Shown here piece by piece: positions 1 through 6,164 of a DNA stretch of 7,554 bases (position 1 is its first letter; each line of letters opens with the position of its first letter). The stretch comes from Vulcanimicrobiota bacterium. Lineage in GTDB: Bacteria > Vulcanimicrobiota > Vulcanimicrobiia > Vulcanimicrobiales > Vulcanimicrobiaceae. The position numbers and the translations under genes were made by a program. The notes under the pieces were generated by a model. It did no database searches and was not told where the DNA came from. It saw nothing but the letters and a program-made list of their open reading frames with translations. The stretch covers positions 1 to 7,554 of the forward strand of contig JAFAHB010000128.1 of NCBI GenBank assembly GCA_019237435.1, in the 5' to 3' direction.

Positions 1-666
1 GGGCTCAAGCGCGTCTTCTCGCGCGAGACGCTCGCGCATTCGCTGCGCGCCGCGATCGCATTCGGATGTGCGACGGCCGCGGTCTCGCCCTTCATTGCGT
101 GGGGTGCGGTCGCAGTGCTGCAAGCAACGGCGATTTCCGGGGTGACGGCGGTCACCTGGCTCGCCGTTCGGCAGGTTGCATTTGCCGCTTGTGCGATCGG
201 ATGTTGTTTCGCAGTCGCGGAGTTCGGCGCTGCCCGGAACGCCTGGCTGCGCAGGCTGCGAATGAGCTTCGACGAGCGCAAGCGCGAGAGCCGAGAAGAA
301 GAAGGGGACTCCGTCGCGCGTGGGCGCCGGCGTGCCTTGCATCGAGCGCTGCTGCGCGGTGGGATGCGCCATGTCAAAGATGCGGCGTTTGTCGTCGTCA
401 ATCCGCAGCACGTAGCGGTCGCGCTGGCGTACCTGCCGCCGCGCGTTCCCGTGCCCCGCGTGCTCGTGCGCGCTGCGGATTCGGCAGCGATCCGCGCCCG
501 CGCCATTGCCGTGCAGTGCGACATTCCGATTGTGACGAACGCGGCGCTGGCGCGAGCGCTCTACCGCGACGCTCGTGCGGGTGAGGCAATCCCGGTTGCG
601 TATTACGTCGCCGTCGCCGAGGTCGTCGCAGCATTGCTACGAACCGGCCGGGTCGCGCAATCGTGA
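1..666 (+). CDS. flhB: Flagellar export gate protein FlhB, C-terminal part (5' end outside the window)
   Basis: The frame is open from base 1 to the TGA at 664-666, giving 221 visible residues; the true start lies upstream. FlhB is an inner-membrane protein of the flagellar type III export gate. Its cytoplasmic domain self-cleaves and switches substrate specificity from rod/hook to filament proteins. Seen here: a start like the FlhB loop (GLKRVFSRETL), hydrophobic helices at about residues 16-80, a charged linker with EGD at 101-103, then N134-P135-Q136-H137 followed by VAVALAY. The C-terminus (IPIVTNAALARALY, then IPVAYYVAVAEVVAALL) matches the FlhB end. The family norm is NPTH with cleavage between N and P; here T is Q, and the usual EGDP reads EGDS. 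It overlaps flhA by 4 bases, so the two are surely co-transcribed. An injectisome SctU is the alternative, but the flagellar type of the adjacent FlhA argues against it. Confidence 0.93.
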   Translation, partial: GLKRVFSRETLAHSLRAAIAFGCATAAVSPFIAWGAVAVLQATAISGVTAVTWLAVRQVAFAACAIGCCFAVAEFGAARNAWLRRLRMSFDERKRESREEEGDSVARGRRRALHRALLRGGMRHVKDAAFVVVNPQHVAVALAYLPPRVPVPRVLVRAADSAAIRARAIAVQCDIPIVTNAALARALYRDARAGEAIPVAYYVAVAEVVAALLRTGRVAQS

Positions 667-2732
667 ACCCGCAAAAGCGCGCGGTCTATGCCTTCGCCGC
701 GCTGCTGTTGGCGGTGGTCGGCATCCTGATCGTTCCGCTGCCGCCGGCATTGCTCGACTTTCTGCTAGGGATCAACATCTTCGGCTCGGCGCTCGTCCTA
801 CTGCTCTCCGTGACGGTGGAAAACCCGCTGGAGTTTTCGGCGTTCGCGCCGGCGCTGCTCGTCGCCACGCTCTTTCGGCTCTCCCTCGACGTCTCGGCGA
901 CGCGCCTGATCCTAACGCAGGGCGCCACGCCGGGCGCCGTCGGCACGATCATTCCGGCCTTCGGCGCCTTCGTCGTTCACGGCAATTTGGTCGTTGGGCT
1001 GATCGTTTTCACGATTCTCGTCACCATTCAATTTGTCGTGATCGCGACCGGCTCGCAGCGTGTCGCCGAGGTAGCGGCGCGCTTCACGCTCGATGCCATG
1101 CCGGGCAAACAAATGGCCATAGACGCCGACGTTCATGCCGGCCTGCTCGACGCGGAGGGCGCGCGACAGAAGCGCGAGAGCGTACAGCGCGAGGCCGACT
1201 TCTATGGCGCGATGGACGGAGCGGGGAAGTTCGTCAAGGGCGACGCGATCGCCGCGCTGGTCATCGTGGCGCTCAATCTGACCGGCGGCGTGGTCGTCGG
1301 CGTAGGGTATCACGCTCTTTCGCCGCTCGACGCGGTCAACACGTTCGCGCTGCTCTCCATCGGTAACGCGCTCGTGACGACGCTGCCGGCATTTCTCATT
1401 TCGACCGCAATGGGCATGATGGTTACGCGCATCGCCGCCGACGGCGCGCTCGGGGCGGATCTTGCGACGCAGCTCTTCGCGCGTCCCGACGCGTTGCGCA
1501 GCGCAGGCGGTCTACTGCTCGCGCTCGCGCTCGTCCCGGCGCTTCCGCGGCCGCTGTTTCTCTCGCTCGGCGTCAGCGCGTTTGCCATTGCACACGCAGC
1601 GCAGCGACAGCGTCAACGCAAAGAGGGCGACGCTCTCGCGGCGCGAGAACGCGCGAAGCGGCACGCGATGCGCCGTCCGGAGCTTGCGCTCGGTCTCGTT
1701 GGCGTCGATGCCATTTCGATCGAGATCGGTGCGGACCTCGCGCAGCTGCTGGCTGAGCCGCTCGCCGACGCGCTGCTCGATAAAGTCGGTGAAGTACGCC
1801 GAGCGTTGGCGGCCGACGTTGGCGTCGTGCTGCCCGGCGTGCGCCTGCGCGACGACCTTGCGCGCGACCCGCGCAGCTACGGAATTCGGGTGCGCGACCG
1901 ACTTGTCGGGGTCGGGCGCCTCGAACTCGAGCGAGTGCTGGCAGTCGCCGATGAGAGCGTGCTTCAGAGGTTCGGCGGTCGTATCGAGCGCGAGCCGGTC
2001 TATGGGTTGCCCGCAATGTGGATCGAGGCCGGCGCGCGCGAGCGCGCCGTCAACGGAGGAGCGCTCGTCTTCGACTCAATCTCGGTGCTCGGGTCGCATT
2101 TAGCTGAGATTGCTCGCACTTATGCCGCCGAGCTCGTCGGCCGTCAGGAACTCTCCTCGCTGCTCGATCATCTGCGCGCGACCGTACCGGCGCTCGTGAA
2201 AGAGATCGGTGGCGATGGCCTGCCCTTCGGAGCGGTCCACCGGGCGTTTTCATTGTTGTTGCGCGAAGGCGTTTGGCCGCGCGATCCCATTGCGGTGCTC
2301 GAAGCGATGGTGGAAGCGAATTCACGCGATCCGTCCGAGCTCGCCGAATCGGCTCGTCGCGCGGTCGTTCCTGACCTCCTGCGGCGCCGCGGCGTCGCGC
2401 AGCTGGAGCCGCTCATCTTCGATGCCGGCACCGAGCAGATGCTGACGACGGCGTGGTGCCGTTTCGGCAATGCGGAACTCAACCCGAGCGCCGCGCTCTC
2501 CTTGCGCGCTCGAGTGGAGCGCTACGCGCTGACGATGCCGCGTGAACGAGCGGCCGTAGTTTGCACCGCCGCGCTGCGTCCGGTGCTCGCCGATTTCTTG
2601 CTGCGCTCCGGAATTCGGCTAAGCGTTTATGCGTATGGCGAACTGCCGAACGAAATAACGCTTGCTCCCAGCGAGGTCATCGGTCTGACGGAAACGAACG
2701 CGCTTGGGCGTGCCGCTCCGTACTCGGCGTAA
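663..2732 (+). CDS. flhA: Flagellar biosynthesis export gate protein FlhA
   Basis: A 689-residue protein, close to the usual FlhA length of about 690. It is the largest subunit of the export gate: its membrane part takes part in ion-driven export and its cytoplasmic ring docks chaperone-substrate complexes. The N-terminal ~310 residues hold several hydrophobic helices. The conserved L70-F-R-L-S-L-D-V-S-A-T-R81 segment is present, with D76 where N is common. The FHIPEP signature runs from R140 (RFTLDAMPGKQMAIDAD) to EADFYGAMDGA at 177-187 and KFVKGD at 189-194; EADFY rather than ESQLY is the flagellar form. A charged linker at about 315-335 leads to the soluble C-domain (about 336-689). The start is GTG at 663, chosen for the 4-base overlap with flhB; no good Shine-Dalgarno is visible, which suggests translational coupling. 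The last seven codons and the stop lie inside an inverted repeat, and the final ~15 residues look non-conserved. Confidence 0.96.
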   Translation: MNPQKRAVYAFAALLLAVVGILIVPLPPALLDFLLGINIFGSALVLLLSVTVENPLEFSAFAPALLVATLFRLSLDVSATRLILTQGATPGAVGTIIPAFGAFVVHGNLVVGLIVFTILVTIQFVVIATGSQRVAEVAARFTLDAMPGKQMAIDADVHAGLLDAEGARQKRESVQREADFYGAMDGAGKFVKGDAIAALVIVALNLTGGVVVGVGYHALSPLDAVNTFALLSIGNALVTTLPAFLISTAMGMMVTRIAADGALGADLATQLFARPDALRSAGGLLLALALVPALPRPLFLSLGVSAFAIAHAAQRQRQRKEGDALAARERAKRHAMRRPELALGLVGVDAISIEIGADLAQLLAEPLADALLDKVGEVRRALAADVGVVLPGVRLRDDLARDPRSYGIRVRDRLVGVGRLELERVLAVADESVLQRFGGRIEREPVYGLPAMWIEAGARERAVNGGALVFDSISVLGSHLAEIARTYAAELVGRQELSSLLDHLRATVPALVKEIGGDGLPFGAVHRAFSLLLREGVWPRDPIAVLEAMVEANSRDPSELAESARRAVVPDLLRRRGVAQLEPLIFDAGTEQMLTTAWCRFGNAELNPSAALSLRARVERYALTMPRERAAVVCTAALRPVLADFLLRSGIRLSVYAYGELPNEITLAPSEVIGLTETNALGRAAPYSA

Positions 2733-2741
2733 CATTCGTTG
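2708..2741 (+). repeat. Left arm of the 34-base inverted repeat
   Basis: It starts GCGTGCCGCTCCG and contains GGCGTAACATTCG. It encodes the last seven residues of FlhA (RAAPYSA) and its TAA stop at 2730-2732. Against the reverse complement of the right arm it differs at three positions (2721, 2724, 2739). Two of these would be G-U wobbles in RNA, so 33 of 34 positions could pair in a transcript. Confidence 0.85.
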
Positions 2742-2802
2742 CGCTCGTCGGCGTCCGCCGGCAAGGCGCGATGAGCGACAAAGGCAGCGCTTTCCGAGCG
2801 AA

Positions 2803-2878
2803 GAGCAACGATGCCGACGGAATGCCGATGAGGCAACCGAGCGGGCTGGGCCGCTCTTGGCCGGATCCATCGTTGCTC
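2803..2878. repeat. Inner 11-base perfect inverted repeat of the intergenic element
   Basis: GAGCAACGATG at 2803-2813 is exactly reverse-complemented at 2868-2878, enclosing 54 bases. Its centre nearly coincides with that of the outer arms, so it looks like the inner part of the same palindromic element. A second perfect 11-base pair, GCCGCTCTTGG at 2850-2860 and CCAAGAGCGGC at 2928-2938, crosses this one, so the two pairings cannot form together in a simple hairpin. Confidence 0.7.
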
Positions 2879-2940
2879 GTTGGTCACCGAGCGGCGGCTA
2901 TGCTTCCTCCTCGCGCCTCGGCTTCGACCAAGAGCGGCTC

Positions 2941-2974
2941 CAGCGAATGTTACGCCGCGTGCGGAGCGGCACGC
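2941..2974 (-). repeat. Right arm of the 34-base inverted repeat, carrying the symporter ribosome-binding site
   Basis: Read on the - strand it starts GCGTGCCGCTCCG and continues to GGCGTAACATTCG, mirroring the left arm. On the + strand it contains GGAG at 2963-2966, the best Shine-Dalgarno candidate for the ATG at 2979 (12-base spacer). Read inward on the - strand in the equivalent frame it would encode RAAPHAA then a stop, almost the same as the end of FlhA. Pairing with the left arm in one RNA would hide the GGAG. Confidence 0.85.
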
Positions 2975-2978
2975 TATC

Positions 2979-4775
2979 ATGAAACTGACGACCCTTGATT
3001 GGGTCATCGTCGCCGTTTCCTTAGGCATCAGCTTCGTTCCGGCAATCGTGCTCGCGCGCCGCGCGGGGCGCAACATCACCGAGTTCTTTGCCGCGGGACG
3101 CGCGGCGCCGTGGTGGTTGATCGGCATTTCGCTCGTGGCGACGACGTTCTCCACCGATACGCCGAATCTCGTTACAAATTTGGTTCGCGACGGCGGCGTC
3201 GCCGAGAACTGGGTATGGTGGTCGTTTCTGCTCACCGGCATGGCGACGGTCTTCTTTTTCGCGCGCCTGTGGCGGCGCTCCCGAGTGCTGACGGACCTCG
3301 AGTTCTACGAGCTGCGCTATGCGGGTCGCGCCGCGTCGTTCGTGCGCGGCTTTCGCGCAATCTATCTCGGCTTATTTTTCAACTGCTGGATCATTGCCAC
3401 GGTCAATCTCGCGCTGGTGAAGATCGCGGGCATTCTATTCGGCTGGCCGCGCTTCGAGACGCTCGCGATCTCGGTTGCCGTGCCTATCGTCTTCGCGGCG
3501 ACCGCGGGCCTGTGGGGCGTCATGGTCACCGACATGATTCAGTTTTGTATCACGATGACCTCGGCGTTCGCCGCCGCCTACTTTGCGATTCACGCGCCCG
3601 GCGTCGGCGGTCTACACGGACTGATCGCGCATTTCCGCGGCGGTCATGCCGGCATGCTCGGTCTTCTCCCGAACTTTAGCGATTGGCATACCGCGCTCGG
3701 CATCTTCGTGATCCCGATCACAGTCCTCTGGTGGTCGGTTTGGTATCCCGGCGCGGAGCCGGGCGGCGGCAGCTACGTCGCGCAGCGCATGCTCGCCGCG
3801 CGCAGCGAATCCGATGCGCTTTTCGGTACGTTCGCTTTTCAAGTGATGCATTATGCGCTGCGGCCGTGGCCGTGGATCGTCGTTGCGCTCGCGTCGACCA
3901 TCGTCTATCCTTCCCTGCACGACATCGCGTCGCGCTTTCCCAGCGTCGCACCCGGTCTCATCGGCAACGACATCGCTTATCCCGCAATGCTCGTTTTTCT
4001 GCCTTCAGGCTTCGCGGGCTTCATGGTGGCGGGCATCTTCGCCGCCTACCGCTCGACGATCGAGACGCACTTGAATTGGGGCACGTCGTATCTCGTGCAC
4101 GATTTCTACCAGCGCTTCATCCGCCCGGGTTCCAGCGAACGTCATCTGGTGTTGGTAGGGCGTGTCGTGACCGCGCTGCTGATGGTTCTCGGCGTGCTGT
4201 TTACGCTGACGCTCGACAACGCGCACAATGCCTTTAACCTGCTGCTTTCAATCGGCGCGGGCACGGGTTTGATCTATCTGCTGCGGTGGTTTTGGTGGCG
4301 TATCAACGCGTGGAGCGAAGTCAGCGCGATGGGCGCCTCGTTCCTCGTCTCGCTGGGATTCTTCGTTGCTGCCAAGCTCGGGCACGCGGCCGACACGATC
4401 GCGGTGCTGTTGATTACGATTGGAGTGACGACCGTGGTCTGGATCGTCGTGACCTATTGCACGCCGCCGGTGGAGGCGAGCGTGCTGTCGCAGTTTTATG
4501 CGCGCGTTCGGCCCGCCGGCCCGGGCTGGGCTCGCGTTCGCCGCGAGAGCGCACTACCGCCGTCGCCCGATTCGATGCCGCTGGCACTTGCCGGCTGGGT
4601 GATGGGGCTTGCCTCGGTCTACGGCGCATTGTTCGCTGCCGGAGCGTTCATCTACGGCCGCCCCGTTGAAGGCGGCGTCTGGAGCGCCGTAGCGGCCGCG
4701 GCAATCGTCGGGTTGCTCGCCACGGGCCGTCGCCTGTGGCAGCCCGTGGCAGGCCCGGCGCCCGCTGAAGGCTAA
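2979..4775 (+). CDS. Sodium:solute symporter (SSS family), substrate unknown
   Basis: A 598-residue integral membrane protein of the SSS family (TC 2.A.21), which couples solute uptake to a cation gradient, usually Na+. About 13 hydrophobic helices span most of the length. Family marks: FFAAGRAAPWWLIGISLVAT at 36-55 continuing to TFSTDTP at 56-62, ENWVWW, FFFARLWRRSRVLTDLEFYELRY, a WWSVWYPGAEPGGGSY loop and a C-terminal TPPVEASVLSQFYARVRP. This is the subgroup annotated only as Na+:solute symporter, so sugar, amino acid or other organic solute cannot be told apart. The start is ATG 2979, directly before the conserved first helix. An in-frame TTG at 2880 would add 33 non-family residues encoded by the intergenic repeat and is disfavoured. 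The only nearby Shine-Dalgarno, GGAG at 2963-2966, lies in the right repeat arm. It leads the symporter-secD-secF cluster. Confidence 0.92.
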   Translation: MKLTTLDWVIVAVSLGISFVPAIVLARRAGRNITEFFAAGRAAPWWLIGISLVATTFSTDTPNLVTNLVRDGGVAENWVWWSFLLTGMATVFFFARLWRRSRVLTDLEFYELRYAGRAASFVRGFRAIYLGLFFNCWIIATVNLALVKIAGILFGWPRFETLAISVAVPIVFAATAGLWGVMVTDMIQFCITMTSAFAAAYFAIHAPGVGGLHGLIAHFRGGHAGMLGLLPNFSDWHTALGIFVIPITVLWWSVWYPGAEPGGGSYVAQRMLAARSESDALFGTFAFQVMHYALRPWPWIVVALASTIVYPSLHDIASRFPSVAPGLIGNDIAYPAMLVFLPSGFAGFMVAGIFAAYRSTIETHLNWGTSYLVHDFYQRFIRPGSSERHLVLVGRVVTALLMVLGVLFTLTLDNAHNAFNLLLSIGAGTGLIYLLRWFWWRINAWSEVSAMGASFLVSLGFFVAAKLGHAADTIAVLLITIGVTTVVWIVVTYCTPPVEASVLSQFYARVRPAGPGWARVRRESALPPSPDSMPLALAGWVMGLASVYGALFAAGAFIYGRPVEGGVWSAVAAAAIVGLLATGRRLWQPVAGPAPAEG

Positions 4776-4779
4776 GGTG
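4774..4779 (+). promoter_or_regulatory. Ribosome-binding site of secD overlapping the symporter stop codon
   Basis: AAGGTG sits 11 bases before the secD ATG and shares two bases with the symporter TAA (4773-4775). It supports ATG 4791 as the secD start and points to translation coupled to the symporter gene. Confidence 0.55.
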
Positions 4780-4790
4780 CAGCGGCTCCA

Positions 4791-6161
4791 ATGAACTGGT
4801 CTACGTTGAAGGCGCCGTTCAAGGCGCTGGTTATCCTCGCTATTTGCGCGATCTCGATTTACGTCGTCATCCCGCCGCAGAAGACGATCCACCTAGGGCT
4901 CGACCTGCAAGGCGGCGCGAGGCTTTTGCTCCAGCTCAATCCGACCGCTGAAGTCCCGCACATCACCTCGCAGGTCCAGGCTCAGACGCGCGAGGTCATC
5001 GACCGGCGAATCAACGGCTTGGGCGTCGCCGAGCCGTCGATCAGCAACGTCGGCAGCGATAGGATTCTCGTCGAGCTTCCGGCGGTCAAGAACCCCGACC
5101 AAGCCGAACAAGTGCTCAAACAAGTCGCGGTGCTCGAATACAAGATCGTGCCGTTCGACGTCACGCAGAAGGCTGAAGGCTACCTGACGGAGCTTCAACA
5201 GCCGAATCTCGCGCCCAAAGAGCGGGCCGAAGCCGAAAAGTACATCAGCGAGACGGCCTACACGCTTAGTGGGGGCGTCGTTTATTCCGGCAAGGATCTC
5301 AAGGCCGCGCAGGCGAGCTACGACCAGGCCGGGCGCCCGGACATCACCTTCCAAACCAAAGACCCGGGGAAGTTCGGCAAGCTGACGTCGTCGAATCTGC
5401 AAAAGCCGCTCGGCATCTTCCTCGACCACCGCTACCTCTCGGCGCCGATCATTCAGAGCCCGATCTACGACAGCGGCCAGATCACCGGGCAGTTCACCGA
5501 AGATCAGACGCTGACGTTGGCCAATGAGCTCAACGCGGGCGCCCTCCCGGCGAGAATTACGATCATCGAGAAGGAGACGATCGGGCCGACGCTCGGCAAG
5601 ATCGACCTCGTTCAATCGATGCGCGCGGCCGCGCTTGGTCTGGGCTTGGTGTTGATCTTCATGATCGTGATGTATCGCTTGCCGGGGTTGCTTGCGGACG
5701 TCGCGCTGGCGATATACGTGCTGGTGATGATGGCGATCTTGGCGGTCTCGCATGCAACGCTGACGCTGCCGGGCATCGCGGGCTTCGTGCTCTCGATCGG
5801 CATGGCGGTCGACGCCAACGTCCTCATTTTCGAGCGCATCAAAGAGGAGCTGTGGAACGGTAAGACGATGCGCGCGGCCGTCCGCGTCGGCTTTCAGCGC
5901 GCGTTTTCGGCCGTCTTCGATAGCCACTTCACGACGATCGTCGGCGCCGGCGTGCTCTACATGCTGGGGACCGGAACGGTCAAAGGTTTCGCCTTCACGC
6001 TCTTTTGGGGAACCGTGGTCTCGCTCTTTACCGCCGTCTTCATCACGCGCTTCTTCGTCGACGTCTTAGTCGACAACGAGCTGCTGACGGCGCCGGAGTT
6101 CTACGGCGTCAAACGCTCGGATGTCGGCATCTTTTCCAAGACCGCCGGAGCGGAGGCGTAG
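4791..6161 (+). CDS. secD: Protein translocase subunit SecD
   Basis: A 456-residue inner-membrane protein. SecD acts with SecF behind SecYEG, using an ion gradient to pull exported proteins across the membrane from the outer side. The first helix is at about 11-28, followed by the hallmark L35-G-L-D-L-Q-G-G42. A large extracytoplasmic domain (about 30-270) contains a ferredoxin-like part with VIDRRINGLGVAEPSI. GALPARITIIEKETIGPTLG starts at 250. The last ~180 residues carry five helices with G337-M-A-V-D341-A-N343 then VLIFERIKEEL; D341 corresponds to the conserved helix aspartate needed for ion coupling. The length fits compact SecD proteins rather than the ~615-residue E. coli type. It lies 15 bases after the symporter and 3 bases before secF, so it is clearly in one operon. 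No yajC is seen upstream. Confidence 0.97.
   Translation: MNWSTLKAPFKALVILAICAISIYVVIPPQKTIHLGLDLQGGARLLLQLNPTAEVPHITSQVQAQTREVIDRRINGLGVAEPSISNVGSDRILVELPAVKNPDQAEQVLKQVAVLEYKIVPFDVTQKAEGYLTELQQPNLAPKERAEAEKYISETAYTLSGGVVYSGKDLKAAQASYDQAGRPDITFQTKDPGKFGKLTSSNLQKPLGIFLDHRYLSAPIIQSPIYDSGQITGQFTEDQTLTLANELNAGALPARITIIEKETIGPTLGKIDLVQSMRAAALGLGLVLIFMIVMYRLPGLLADVALAIYVLVMMAILAVSHATLTLPGIAGFVLSIGMAVDANVLIFERIKEELWNGKTMRAAVRVGFQRAFSAVFDSHFTTIVGAGVLYMLGTGTVKGFAFTLFWGTVVSLFTAVFITRFFVDVLVDNELLTAPEFYGVKRSDVGIFSKTAGAEA
6152..6156 (+). promoter_or_regulatory. Ribosome-binding site deciding the secF GTG start
   Basis: A perfect GGAGG lies within the last codons of secD, 8 bases before GTG 6165. It is the strongest Shine-Dalgarno seen in the window and supports the GTG start. 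Confidence 0.75.
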
Positions 6162-6164
6162 AGC

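Larger units (their letters stand above)
2708..2974. repeat. Imperfect long inverted repeat, possible MITE-like or intergenic palindromic element
   Basis: A 267-base segment whose two halves are reverse-complement relatives about a centre near 2841. The outer arms, 2708-2741 and 2941-2974, match at 31 of 34 positions. In the same register (coordinates summing to 5682) GGCGCGA at 2765-2771 faces TCGCGCC at 2911-2917. One base off register, GAGCAACGATG at 2803-2813 faces CATCGTTGCTC at 2868-2878. The stretches between these blocks do not match. Conserved mirrored blocks in constant register suggest diverged copies of one inverted repeat rather than chance GC pairing. The segment takes in the flhA stop and reaches to 4 bases before the symporter ATG. 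No transposase, no convincing protein and no flanking target duplication are visible. Family unknown; a mobile-element origin is inference. Confidence 0.75.

Noticed and set aside
575..1366. 263-codon + strand frame across the flhB-flhA junction
   Set aside because: An arginine-rich, out-of-frame shadow of flhA, with no family features.
1..2732. flhB-flhA as a virulence-type injectisome pair (sctU-sctV)
   Set aside because: The FHIPEP region reads EADFYGAMDGA and the FlhB end has the AVAEVVA pattern, both flagellar-like. Without neighbouring genes this is strong but not absolute.
2873..2904. Promoter-like TTGCTC or TTGGTC with TATGCT before the symporter
   Set aside because: Spacings of 20 and 13 bases are poor and the matches are weak. 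A promoter in the spacer is possible but not shown.
2708..2974. The long inverted repeat as an intrinsic terminator of flhA
   Set aside because: The outer arms are separated by 199 bases and no T-run follows either arm.
2880..2978. Upstream TTG start for the symporter adding 33 residues
   Set aside because: The extra residues are encoded by the repeat arm, lack family similarity and precede a normal SSS N-terminus at the ATG 2979.
2561..3241. Several frames on both strands crossing the flhA-symporter spacer (2561-2998, 2704-2982, 2627-3241 minus, 2619-2870 minus)
   Set aside because: They run through flhA or symporter coding sequence in the wrong frame and are basic with no domain. Openness in the spacer follows from GC richness and the inverted repeat.
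4893..5927. 344-codon open frame on the - strand opposite secD
   Set aside because: Its product is a low-complexity run rich in R, D, H and L with no domain, typical of the antisense shadow of a GC-rich gene; secD on the other strand is certain.
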